DNA of 26,062 nt from Pseudomonadota bacterium (GCA_023386155.1 JAEWKH010000117.1:1-26062), one strand, 5' to 3'; shown: positions 5,723-13,068, counted from the stretch's first letter. The notes: generated by a model from the letters alone, not told the origin. Made by a program: numbers and translations.

Positions 5723-7552
5723 ATGCCAGCCTATCGTTCTCGCACCACCACCCACGGCCGCAACATGGCAGGCGCCCGCGGCCTCTGGCGGGCCACGGGC
5801 ATGAAGGATTCCGATTTCGGCAAGCCGATCATCGCCGTCGTGAACTCCTTCACCCAGTTCGTGCCCGGCCACGTCCACCTCAAGGACCTGGGCCAGCTCG
5901 TGGCGCGGGAGATCGAGAAGGCGGGCGGCGTCGCCAAGGAATTCAACACCATCGCGGTCGACGACGGCATCGCCATGGGCCATGACGGCATGCTCTACTC
6001 CCTGCCCTCGCGGGAGCTGATCGCGGATTCCGTCGAATACATGGTCAACGCCCATTGCGCCGACGCTATGGTCTGCATCTCCAACTGCGACAAGATCACC
6101 CCCGGCATGCTGATGGCCGCCATGCGCCTCAACATCCCGGTCGTGTTCGTCTCCGGCGGCCCGATGGAGGCCGGCAAGGTCGTGCTCAACGGCGTGACCA
6201 AGAAGCTCGACCTCATCGACGCCATGGTGGCCGCCGCCGACGAGAAGGTGGCAGAAGAGGACATCAAGGTTATCGAACGCGCCGCCTGCCCCACCTGCGG
6301 TTCCTGCTCGGGCATGTTCACGGCCAATTCCATGAACTGCCTCACCGAGGCGCTCGGCCTCTCCCTGCCGGGCAACGGCTCGACGCTCGCCACCCATGCG
6401 GACCGCCGCCGCCTCTTCGTCGAGGCCGGCCACCTGATCGTGGATCTCGCGCGCCGCTACTACGAGCAGGACGACGCGAGCGTGCTGCCCCGCTCCATCG
6501 CGTCCTTCGCGGCCTTCGAGAACGCCATGACGCTCGACATCGCCATGGGCGGCTCGAGCAACACGGTGCTGCACCTGCTGGCGGCCGCCCACGAGGCGGA
6601 GGTCAACTTCACCATGGCGGACATCGACCGCCTGTCGCGCCGGGTCCCGGTCCTGTGCAAGGTCGCGCCGGCCGTATCGAGCGTGCACATGGAAGACGTG
6701 CACCGTGCCGGCGGCATCATGGGCATCCTGGGCGAGCTCGACCGCGCGGGCCTCATCGACACCTCCGTGCCGACGGTCCATGCCGAGAGCATGAAGGCGG
6801 CCCTCGACCGCTGGGACGTACGCCGCACCAACAGCCACGCCGTGCATGAATTCTTCAGCGCCGCTCCCGGGGGCGTGCCGACCCAGGTCGCCTTCAGCCA
6901 GGAAAGCCGCTACGACAGCGTGGACATGGACCGCGCGGGCGGCGTCATCCGCGATAGGGACCATGCCTTCTCGAAGGATGGCGGCCTCGCCGTGCTCTCC
7001 GGCAACCTCGCCCTCGACGGCTGCATCGTGAAGACGGCGGGCGTGGACGAGAGCATCCTGGTGTTTTCGGGCCCGGCCATCGTCTTCGAGAGCCAGGACG
7101 ATGCGGTCAGCGGCATTCTCAACGGCAAGGTCAAGGCCGGTGACGTGGTCGTCATCCGCTACGAGGGCCCGCGCGGCGGCCCCGGCATGCAGGAGATGCT
7201 CTATCCCACGAGCTACCTGAAGTCGAAGGGCCTCGGCAAGGCCTGCGCCCTCATCACCGACGGGCGCTTCTCTGGCGGCACGTCGGGCCTCTCCATCGGC
7301 CACGCCTCGCCGGAAGCGGCCGAGGGCGGCACCATCGGCCTCGTGCGCGACGGCGACCGGATCGAGATCGACATCCCGAACCGCCGCATCCACCTGGCCG
7401 TGGACGATGCCGAGCTCGAGCGCCGCCGCGCCGAGCAGGACGCCAAGGGCTGGCAGCCGGCTCAGCCGCGCAAGCGCAAGGTTTCGGCGGCCCTCAAGGC
7501 CTATGCGATGCTCGCCACCAGCGCGGCCAAGGGCGCCGTGCGCCAGATCTGA
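5723..7552 (+). CDS. ilvD: Dihydroxy-acid dehydratase
   Basis: IlvD dehydrates 2,3-dihydroxy-isovalerate and 2,3-dihydroxy-3-methylvalerate to 2-keto acids, a late step of valine, isoleucine, leucine and pantothenate synthesis. The 609 residues are collinear with E. coli IlvD from the opening MPAYRSRTTTHGRNMAGARG onward. Iron-sulfur ligands are recognisable as C122 in ISNCDKITPGM and C195 in CPTCGSCSGMF; position 49 is Gly (FVPGH), as in the E. coli [4Fe-4S] enzyme. The C-terminal swivelling domain has GGPGMQEMLYPTS and ITDGRFSGGTSGLSIGH with the catalytic serine region. The ATG at 5723 has AGGGGAAA upstream and matches the family start; the reading frame is open further upstream, but that region is the AT-rich promoter. 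It is monocistronic, with a hairpin at 7583-7605. Confidence 0.97.
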   Translation: MPAYRSRTTTHGRNMAGARGLWRATGMKDSDFGKPIIAVVNSFTQFVPGHVHLKDLGQLVAREIEKAGGVAKEFNTIAVDDGIAMGHDGMLYSLPSRELIADSVEYMVNAHCADAMVCISNCDKITPGMLMAAMRLNIPVVFVSGGPMEAGKVVLNGVTKKLDLIDAMVAAADEKVAEEDIKVIERAACPTCGSCSGMFTANSMNCLTEALGLSLPGNGSTLATHADRRRLFVEAGHLIVDLARRYYEQDDASVLPRSIASFAAFENAMTLDIAMGGSSNTVLHLLAAAHEAEVNFTMADIDRLSRRVPVLCKVAPAVSSVHMEDVHRAGGIMGILGELDRAGLIDTSVPTVHAESMKAALDRWDVRRTNSHAVHEFFSAAPGGVPTQVAFSQESRYDSVDMDRAGGVIRDRDHAFSKDGGLAVLSGNLALDGCIVKTAGVDESILVFSGPAIVFESQDDAVSGILNGKVKAGDVVVIRYEGPRGGPGMQEMLYPTSYLKSKGLGKACALITDGRFSGGTSGLSIGHASPEAAEGGTIGLVRDGDRIEIDIPNRRIHLAVDDAELERRRAEQDAKGWQPAQPRKRKVSAALKAYAMLATSAAKGAVRQI

Positions 7553-7582
7553 CCCGCATCGGACAGGCAAGGAAGCCAACCG

Positions 7583-7605
7583 GCGCCGGGAGCCCTCCCC
7601 GGCGC
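7583..7605 (+). terminator. GC-rich hairpin downstream of ilvD
   Basis: GCGCCGGG (7583-7590) pairs with CCCGGCGC (7598-7605) over a seven-base loop, 30 bases after the ilvD stop. No T-tract follows, so it may be a weak or Rho-assisted terminator or a 3' stabilising hairpin. Confidence 0.4.
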
Positions 7606-7698
7606 TGCCAAAGGTCCCAGTCGGGGTCTCGAGCCTTGACGAAACACTGTCTCCTGGAGTCCTGTGGGGAGAGACCCAAATCAGCCGCAGGATCCTGA

Positions 7699-7998
7699 AT
7701 GACCCGCCTCGCTCTGACCGCCAGCTTCCTTGTCCTCGCGAGCCCCGGCTTCGCCCAGGTCCCCGCCGAGAGCAAGGCCCTCCAGCTGACCGTCCGCCCG
7801 TCCGGCTACGAGGCAGAGGCCAACGAGGCGACGGAGCGGCAGCAGAAGCTGCTCAAGCGGCTCGAGCAGAGCAACCACATGATCCGGTCGATCTGCATCA
7901 ATTGCGGCGACGGCTGGAAGCACCAGATCTACGCCCCCTTCAATCCCCTCGCCTCCCTCGGGCGCTCCGGCCAGCCCTCGGACGAGACCGGTAACTAA
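7699..7998 (+). CDS. Small secreted hypothetical protein with a CxxC motif
   Basis: This 99-residue product has a clear signal peptide (cleavage likely after GFA at residue 19). The mature part has a charged helix (about residues 40-58, EATERQQKLLKRLEQ) that could form a short coiled coil, then SICINCGDGWKHQ with a C66-x-x-C69 pair, then a Pro-rich end, so the mature protein would be about 80 residues in the periplasm. The CxxC could bind a metal or form a disulfide. I recognise no named family. AGGA lies eight bases before the ATG. It is flanked by ilvD and the sugE regulatory region and is probably its own transcription unit. Confidence 0.7.
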   Translation: MTRLALTASFLVLASPGFAQVPAESKALQLTVRPSGYEAEANEATERQQKLLKRLEQSNHMIRSICINCGDGWKHQIYAPFNPLASLGRSGQPSDETGN

Positions 7999-8024
7999 GC
8001 CCGCAGACCGACTTTTGGCCGCGG

Positions 8025-8047
8025 CTTCTCCTTATTGAGAAGGTTTT
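8025..8047 (+). terminator. Short hairpin with T-run after the CxxC protein gene
   Basis: CTTCTC (8025-8030) pairs with GAGAAG (8037-8042), followed by GTTTTCC. It lies 26 bases after the stop at 7998. Its right arm overlaps the -35 box of the sugE promoter, so one of the two readings may be coincidental. Confidence 0.4.
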
Positions 8048-8063
8048 CCGGACCCTCTATATA
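8035..8063 (+). promoter_or_regulatory. Sigma-70-type promoter of sugE
   Basis: TTGAGA (8035-8040) and TATATA (8058-8063) are exactly 17 bases apart, the best promoter match in the window. Transcription starting about seven bases after the -10 box would begin at roughly 8069-8071, the foot of the first riboswitch hairpin. Confidence 0.65.
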
Positions 8064-8064
8064 C

Positions 8065-8130
8065 GGAGGGGCGAGGACGGCCTCGCTCCTTCATGACTCC
8101 GGTAGGGACGGCCCTGCCAATGACGGAGGT
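8065..8130 (+). promoter_or_regulatory. Guanidine-II (mini-ykkC) riboswitch
   Basis: Two consecutive hairpins each carry an ACGG tetraloop, the ACGR hallmark of guanidine-II riboswitches. In P1, GCGAGG (8071-8076) pairs with CCTCGC (8081-8086) and the stem can extend to 8067-8090. In P2, GGTAGGG (8101-8107) pairs with CCCTGCC (8112-8118). The ten-base linker ends in ACTCC, which could pair with the ribosome-binding site GGAGG (8125-8129), giving a plausible switch: guanidinium stabilises both hairpins, frees GGAGG and turns on translation. The gene downstream is the guanidinium exporter sugE/gdx, the classic target of this class. Confidence 0.88.
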
Positions 8131-8136
8131 CCTGTC

Positions 8137-8454
8137 ATGGCATGGACTTGGCTCGGCCTTGCCGGCCTGTTTGAGATCGGCTGGGCAATCGGCCTGAAAT
8201 ACACGGAGGGTTTCACCCGCCCGATCCCGTCGATTCTGACCGTCCTGAGCATGGCCGTGAGCGTGCTGCTGCTCGGCTTGGCGCTGAAGACCCTGCCCGT
8301 CGGCACGGGTTACGCGGTCTGGACCGGGATCGGGACAGTCGGCACGGCGCTGCTGGGCATCTATCTTTTCGGCGAGCCCGCGACCGTGATGCGCCTGGTC
8401 TGCATCGGACTGATCGTGTCCGGAATCCTCGGCCTCAAGTTAGCCTCAGGCTAG
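8137..8454 (+). CDS. gdx: Guanidinium exporter, SMR family (SugE/Gdx)
   Basis: This four-helix, 105-residue small multidrug resistance protein works as a dual-topology dimer that exports guanidinium in exchange for protons across the inner membrane. It has the essential Glu13 in GLFEIGWAIGLK and the Gdx-type KYTEGFTRPIPS loop, unlike the EmrE-type drug exporters, and the YAVWTGIGTVGTALLGI third helix of the family. The start at 8137 (not the longer frame from 8035) is set by GGAGG at 8125-8129 and by the riboswitch occupying the upstream bases. The guanidine-II riboswitch independently supports the Gdx assignment. A diguanylate cyclase gene follows after 25 bases. The older symbol is sugE. 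Confidence 0.93.
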   Translation: MAWTWLGLAGLFEIGWAIGLKYTEGFTRPIPSILTVLSMAVSVLLLGLALKTLPVGTGYAVWTGIGTVGTALLGIYLFGEPATVMRLVCIGLIVSGILGLKLASG

Positions 8455-8479
8455 CCCCGGCAATTATGGTCGAGGCGTC

Positions 8480-9973
8480 ATGACTGTATTCGCTCACATC
8501 AGGCCAAGATCCGCGGCGCGAGGGCTGAAAGCCTTCGTCGCCGTGGTCTGCCTCGTGATCCTCGGCCTGGAGGGTTGGCGCGACTGGAGCGAGCGGGAGC
8601 AGGAGATCGCCCGGATCAGCGCGGAAACCCTCAATCTGGCCAAGTCGCTGGTCCAGCACGCGGAGGACACCTTCGTCGTGGCGGATGCCCTTCTGGTGGA
8701 CGTGGTGGACAGGGTCGAGTCCGGCGGCGCTCTGCCCGACACGATCAAGAGGCTCGATTCCTTCCTCATCGAGCGGGTTCAGTCCCTGCAGCGCATCAAG
8801 TCTCTCTCTGTCTATGAGGACGACGGGTTTCTGCTGACCAGTTCCCTGCCCGGCCACCGCGGCAAGGTGAACGCTCTCGACCAGCCCTTCTTCCGGCATC
8901 ATCGGGAGTCCCCGAGCAGTGACTGGTTTCTCGGCCCCCTGGTTCGAGATCCGCTCGGTGGCGATTGGGTCCTGACCCTCTCCCGCCGCATCGGCAAGCC
9001 GGACGGCAGCTTCGGCGGCGTGGTTCAGGCCAGCATCCCGCCGCGGTATTTCGCCAACTTCTTTGGCCGCTTCGACGTCGGAAAAAAGGGCAGCATCACG
9101 CTCATCCACAGGGACGGCACGCTCCTCACGCGCTATCCCTATATCGACCGCGCCATCGGGGCCGACCTGTCGAACGAACCCGGCTTCCGGGAGGGGAAAG
9201 GTTCGGGATCCTACGAATTCGTTTCCCCGGTCGACGGTGTGACCCGTATGGGCGGCTATCACCGCAATCACATCTTTCCCATCGGTGTCCTCTCGGCCGT
9301 CGGCCGGGACGAGGCGCTGGCGGGCTGGAACCGGGAATTCGTCTTTCGCATCGTCGTCATCGGTCTTCTCGTCGCCACGATCGCCACCCTCGGCTGGAGC
9401 CTGTCCGCGGAACTGCGCCGACGCGAGGAAGTGGAGGCCGAACTCTCGGTGCTCGCCGTCACCGACGGCCTGACGGGCCTGGCCAACCGGCGCATGTTCG
9501 ACAGGCAGCTCGAGACGGAATGGGTTCGAGCCTCGCGGGAAAGGTCGCCGGTTTCCCTGCTCCTGGTGGATGTCGATCAGTTCAAGGCCTACAACGATAT
9601 CTACGGCCATCAGGCCGGTGACGAGTGCCTGCGCATCATCGCCAGGACGATCGCGAGCGCGGCCCGCAGGCCAGGCGATCTTGCGGCGCGCTATGGCGGC
9701 GAGGAACTGGTGGTCCTCCTGCCCGATCTCGACGCGACCGGCGCCGCGGCCGTGGCCGAGGAGATCCGCGCGAAAGTCGAGACGCTTCGCGTGCAGCACG
9801 ATGCCAATATCCCATCGCGCATCCTGACCGTCAGCATCGGCAGCGCCACCCGCGTTCCGAGCCTGGACCGCTCGCGCATCGGCCCGACGCACCTGATCAC
9901 CCTCGCCGACGCAGCCCTCTATCGCGCCAAGCAGGACGGCCGCAACCGGGTCGCAACCGCGAAGGCCGCGTGA
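8480..9973 (+). CDS. Membrane-anchored diguanylate cyclase with a periplasmic PDC/Cache-type sensor
   Basis: The 497-residue protein has a first membrane helix at about residues 17-31, a periplasmic sensor region of about 255 residues with the PDC/dCache look seen in many cyclases (FFRHHRESPSSDWFLGP, then GSITLIHRDGTLLTRYP), a second helix at about 288-310, and a C-terminal GGDEF domain. The active-site motif is GGEEL (406-410), a catalytically competent variant, and an RxxD inhibitory site (R397-PG-D400) lies five residues before it, predicting product feedback by c-di-GMP. The VTDGLTGLANRRMFD entry motif is at 328-341. GAGGCG precedes the ATG. With 25 bases to sugE and no strong terminator between, co-transcription is possible. 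The sensed ligand is unknown. Confidence 0.92.
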   Translation: MTVFAHIRPRSAARGLKAFVAVVCLVILGLEGWRDWSEREQEIARISAETLNLAKSLVQHAEDTFVVADALLVDVVDRVESGGALPDTIKRLDSFLIERVQSLQRIKSLSVYEDDGFLLTSSLPGHRGKVNALDQPFFRHHRESPSSDWFLGPLVRDPLGGDWVLTLSRRIGKPDGSFGGVVQASIPPRYFANFFGRFDVGKKGSITLIHRDGTLLTRYPYIDRAIGADLSNEPGFREGKGSGSYEFVSPVDGVTRMGGYHRNHIFPIGVLSAVGRDEALAGWNREFVFRIVVIGLLVATIATLGWSLSAELRRREEVEAELSVLAVTDGLTGLANRRMFDRQLETEWVRASRERSPVSLLLVDVDQFKAYNDIYGHQAGDECLRIIARTIASAARRPGDLAARYGGEELVVLLPDLDATGAAAVAEEIRAKVETLRVQHDANIPSRILTVSIGSATRVPSLDRSRIGPTHLITLADAALYRAKQDGRNRVATAKAA

Positions 9974-10161
9974 GAACGAACGGATCCCGTCCGGACTGCC
10001 TCGTCCCTTGTTCCGACGTCACCGCGATGTGCCGGTGATCCTGATCGGTGAAGCGCCATGGCCTTCCAATCGAGATGGCCGGGACAAGCCCGGCCATGAC
10101 GTCGGCGGATTGCTTCTGGCCATTGTCTCCGTAGAGGGAGCCAACCGCACTCAACCGGTGC
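9974..10161. other. Intergenic region with a VMAGLVPAI-type repeat
   Basis: This stretch after the cyclase gene holds the palindromic repeat at 10057-10110 and runs into the composite element at 10162. The rest shows no gene or recognisable regulatory signal. Confidence 0.5.
10057..10110. repeat. Dispersed GC-rich palindrome (translates as VMAGLVPAI)
   Basis: ATGGCCGGG (10075-10083) pairs with CCCGGCCAT (10089-10097) around a five-base ACAAG loop. On the minus strand it translates as VMAGLVPAIS, a peptide I recall from many spurious alphaproteobacterial hypothetical proteins, which marks a widespread intergenic repeat. It could act as a terminator for the cyclase gene. Confidence 0.65.
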
Positions 10162-10301
10162 TTTAGCGCATTGTGCGGAAAAGTGGATCCGGTTTTCGCT
10201 AGCGCGGCCCGCTGGGTCCGCGAAGAACAATGCGCTCTTCAAAGGGTGGAGCATCGGATCGATCCCAAAAGTGGATTCCACTTTTGGGTCCGATGCTCTA
10301 G
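10162..10301. repeat. Dispersed composite palindromic element C (two modules)
   Basis: It runs from TTTAGCGCATTG to CGATGCTCTAG. Module 1 has GCGGAAAA (10175-10182) with TTTTCGC (10193-10199). Module 2 is a 25-bp palindrome (10264-10288) with arm CCCAAAAGTGGA. The right end provides the TAG stop of gshA (10298-10300, minus strand). It has the same architecture as the element at 13990-14109. Confidence 0.88.
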
Positions 10302-11668
10302 AACACGTATTCCCTAAAGGCAGGTAGAACCGATCCACCCCAGGAACCGTGGTAGAGCTCCAGCATACGCTCGGCCTGCGTGCGGCCGGAGGCGACGATC
10401 TCCTCCGCATAGGCGAGGTGCCGCGTCTCGTCGCGTCCAGCTTCGTCGAGGCAGGCGCGGCGCTTGAGCCCTTCGCGTGAGAGCACGAGGGCATCGCGGG
10501 CGATGTCCTGTGCGGAACGTCCCCCGACGCTCGCCTTGAGGGCCTGCTTCGGCACGTCGGCGCGCAGCTGCTCGCGCTCTTTGGCGCTCCAGTTCCTCAC
10601 CAGCTCCCAGGCGCCGTCGAGCGCCGTCTCGTCATAGAGCAGGCCGGTCCAGAACGCCGAGAGGGCGACGATGTGCTCGACATTGCCCACATCCGCGCCG
10701 CGCATTTCGAGATAGCGCTTGAGCCGCACTTCCGGAAACACCGTGGACACGTGGTTCGCCCAATCCGAGCGCGTGGCCTTCTCGCCAGGCAGTTGCGGAT
10801 GCCGTCCGGCGAAGAGATCGCGGAAGGAGGAGCCCGCCACGTCGTGATAGGTCTCGTCGCGCTTGACGAAATACATCGGCACGTCGAGCACCCAGTCCAC
10901 ATAGCGCTCGTAGCCGAAGCCCTCCTCGAACGCGAAGGCCATCATGCCCGTGCGGTCCTTGTCCGTATCGCGCCAGATCTGCGAGCGCATGGAGAGAAAG
11001 CCGTTGGGCTTGCCTTCGGTGAAGGGCGAGTTGGCGAAGATCGCGGTGGCGATCGGCTGCAGCGCCAGCGAGACGCGCAGCTTCTTCACCATGTCGGCCT
11101 CGGACGCGTAGTCCATGTTCACCTGCACGGTCGACGTGCGGTACATCATGTCGAGGCCGAGCGAGCCGACCTTCGGCATGTAGTTCGTCATGATGCGGTA
11201 GCGCGCCTTCGGCATCACCGGAGTCTGGCTCCGGGTCCAGAGCGGGCTCATCCCGAGCGTCAGGAAGCCGACGCCGAGCCCGTCCGCGACGGCTTTCGCG
11301 TCGACGATGTGCTGCGCCGTTTCGCGGGCGGTCTCGTGCAGCGTCCGGAGCGGAGCGCCCGACAGCTCGAACTGCCCGCCCGGCTCGAGCGAGATCGCTC
11401 CGCCGCCCTCTTCGTCGGACAGGCCGATGGGATGGTCGCCCTCCATGATCGGCGCCCAACCGGTCCGCTGCTGCAGCCCCTCGAGGAGCGCGCGGATGCC
11501 CTTGCCCCCTTCATAGGGAACGGGCGAGGCGTCAGCCTTGTAGAACGGAATCTTCTCGTGTTCGGTGCCGAGCCGCCAGGAGCCGCGCGGCTTCTCGCCG
11601 GAGGCGATCCATTCCACGAGCTCCGACCGTGCACCGATGGGGGTCGTATCGGATACGTCCCGCGCCAT
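10298..11668 (-). CDS. gshA: Glutamate-cysteine ligase, plant/alphaproteobacterial type
   Basis: This enzyme joins glutamate and cysteine with ATP to form gamma-glutamylcysteine, the first step of glutathione synthesis, in the cytoplasm. The 456-residue length, the opening SWRLGTEHEKIPFY, the EGGGAISLEPGGQFELSG core and MYRTSTVQVNMDYASEADMVKKLRVSLALQPIATAIFANSPF identify the family shared by plants and alphaproteobacteria, not the E. coli GshA type. GAGGTGATGC lies directly before the ATG. The TAG stop is the terminal TAG of the dispersed element at 10162-10301, so the final residues EYVF border a mobile-looking repeat. A second, YbdK-type ligase gene lies upstream on the same strand, 226 bases away. 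No gshB is in the window. Confidence 0.95.
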   Translation of the reverse strand: MARDVSDTTPIGARSELVEWIASGEKPRGSWRLGTEHEKIPFYKADASPVPYEGGKGIRALLEGLQQRTGWAPIMEGDHPIGLSDEEGGGAISLEPGGQFELSGAPLRTLHETARETAQHIVDAKAVADGLGVGFLTLGMSPLWTRSQTPVMPKARYRIMTNYMPKVGSLGLDMMYRTSTVQVNMDYASEADMVKKLRVSLALQPIATAIFANSPFTEGKPNGFLSMRSQIWRDTDKDRTGMMAFAFEEGFGYERYVDWVLDVPMYFVKRDETYHDVAGSSFRDLFAGRHPQLPGEKATRSDWANHVSTVFPEVRLKRYLEMRGADVGNVEHIVALSAFWTGLLYDETALDGAWELVRNWSAKEREQLRADVPKQALKASVGGRSAQDIARDALVLSREGLKRRACLDEAGRDETRHLAYAEEIVASGRTQAERMLELYHGSWGGSVLPAFREYVF

Positions 11669-11894
11669 GCATCACCTCATCAAAAAGCGCGTTCAAGGCG
11701 CGCCGACTCAGGGTCGGGACTCAATAAGGGGCTTAAGGCCAAGGCGCAATGAGGGACGGAGAGATAAAGGGATGAGGGCGACATCGCCCTCACCGGGCAT
11801 CGGGTCGAACACCATTCCTGGCAATGCCCGATGACGCCTTCCCTCCCCGAGCATGGTTCACGATGCCCCATGCCCCGAGGAGCCGGACGATCCG
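11669..11894. other. Intergenic region between gshA and the YbdK-type gene
   Basis: The 226-base gap holds a terminator-like hairpin (11773-11792) and a looser pairing of GGGCATCGGG near 11795 with CCCGATG near 11830. A gshA promoter presumably lies in the left half, but I cannot point to clear -35/-10 boxes. Confidence 0.4.
11760..11792 (-). terminator. Terminator candidate for the YbdK-type ligase gene
   Basis: TGAGGGCGA and TCGCCCTCA form a near-perfect palindrome (11773-11792). Reading the minus strand, it is followed by a T-rich TCCCTTTATCTC tract, about 100 bases after the stop of the YbdK-type gene. Confidence 0.4.
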
Positions 11895-13034
11895 CTAGTG
11901 CCGGATCGCCGTTTCTCCCACGGTCTCCGCGCTGAGCCAGTCGACCACGCCGGCGAGCGCATCCCGGTTCGACAGACCACGGCCCACCGCCTCGGTATAG
12001 AGCGTCAGCTGCTGGTCGGCGCTGGTGCCGCGGGCCACGATCCAGCGAGCGAGGTCGAGCTCCCGCTGGCAGCCGAGCGCCTTGGCGTCCTCGGCCACGA
12101 GATCGAGGGTCTCGTCGAGGAGCTCGCGCACAGGCTTGGCCGTGCGGGTCTTCTCGTCGACGAAGCTGCCATGGATGCCGTAGCGCTGCGCCCGCCATCC
12201 GTTCTCGTCGTTGATGGCGCGCGAGGCGCCGGTCTGTCCGGCGTTGAGCGTGGTGTCCAGGCTCAGGCGGCGGACGAGGCAGCGATAGAGCGCCGCGATC
12301 GCGATGGTGTCGTCGAGCCGGGTGCAGCTGTCGGCCACGCGCAGCTCGAGGGTCGGGTGCTTCAGGGACGGCCGGATCACCCACCAGACATAGCTCGAAT
12401 TCTCGATGGCCCGGGCGGCCACGAGGGTGTCGATGTAGCGCTGGTAATCCTGCTCGTTCTCGAACAGGTCCGGGAATCCCGTGCGCGGCAGCTCGCGATA
12501 GGCCGCGAGCCGGTAGCCGAGGAGTCCCGTCCGCTGCGCCTGCCAGAACGGCGATGAGGTGGAGAGCGCGAGCAGCAGCGGCAGGTATGGCTGGATCCGG
12601 TTCATGATGTCCACGCGCATGCTCAGGTCGGGCACCTCCACGTGAACATGCATGCCGCACAGAACGTTGCGGCTGCCGAGCATCTGCAGGTCGTGCATGA
12701 CCTTGCCGTAGCGCGGCTGCGCGGTGGGGCGCACCCGCGACCAGACGGCGAGCGGATGGGTGCCGGAGGCCATGATCGAAAGATCGAAGTTGCGGGCCAC
12801 GGACCCGACCGAGGAGCGCAGCTCCGCGAGCTGCGCGCGGGCTTCGGCAAAATCCACGGCCGGCTTGCTGGCGATCTCGATCTGCGGCTCCAGCATCTCG
12901 GGCTGGATGTCGCCGGAAACGCTGTCCCGGCAGGCGGCAAAGAACTCTCTGATTCTCCCCTTGGCGATGTCCCGTCTCGGCGCATCGTTGACGAAATACT
13001 CTTCCTCGATGCCGAACTTGAAGTCCCAGCTCAT
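11895..13034 (-). CDS. Carboxylate-amine ligase, YbdK family (glutamate-cysteine ligase type 2)
   Basis: The 379 residues match the YbdK family (E. coli YbdK, 372 residues): GIEEEYFVND at residues 8-17 carries the glutamine-synthetase-like metal/ATP acidic cluster, followed by EMLEPQIEIASKP, the MHVHVEVPD strand with its histidines, and TLELRVADSCTRLDDTIAIAALYRCLVRRL. E. coli YbdK has only weak glutamate-cysteine ligase activity, so the natural substrate is uncertain. AGGACACCAAGGAA precedes the ATG. It is upstream of gshA in the same orientation with a terminator-like hairpin between them, so the pair are neighbours but not clearly one operon. Whether both make gamma-glutamylcysteine cannot be told from sequence. 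Confidence 0.9.
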   Translation of the reverse strand: MSWDFKFGIEEEYFVNDAPRRDIAKGRIREFFAACRDSVSGDIQPEMLEPQIEIASKPAVDFAEARAQLAELRSSVGSVARNFDLSIMASGTHPLAVWSRVRPTAQPRYGKVMHDLQMLGSRNVLCGMHVHVEVPDLSMRVDIMNRIQPYLPLLLALSTSSPFWQAQRTGLLGYRLAAYRELPRTGFPDLFENEQDYQRYIDTLVAARAIENSSYVWWVIRPSLKHPTLELRVADSCTRLDDTIAIAALYRCLVRRLSLDTTLNAGQTGASRAINDENGWRAQRYGIHGSFVDEKTRTAKPVRELLDETLDLVAEDAKALGCQRELDLARWIVARGTSADQQLTLYTEAVGRGLSNRDALAGVVDWLSAETVGETAIRH

Positions 13035-13068
13035 TTCCTTGGTGTCCTCTGTTCTTATTCAGAAATGA

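Noticed and set aside
5711..7579. 622-codon open frame on the minus strand across ilvD
   Set aside because: It is the antisense shadow of a very well conserved ilvD in GC-rich DNA; its translation is low-complexity Ala/Gly/His/Arg with no domain.
8435..9892. 485-codon minus-strand frame across the diguanylate cyclase
   Set aside because: Shadow of a gene with clear GGEEL and RxxD motifs.
9897..10154. 85-codon minus-strand frame containing VMAGLVPAIS
   Set aside because: It is a translation of a widespread palindromic repeat and overlaps the cyclase 3' end.
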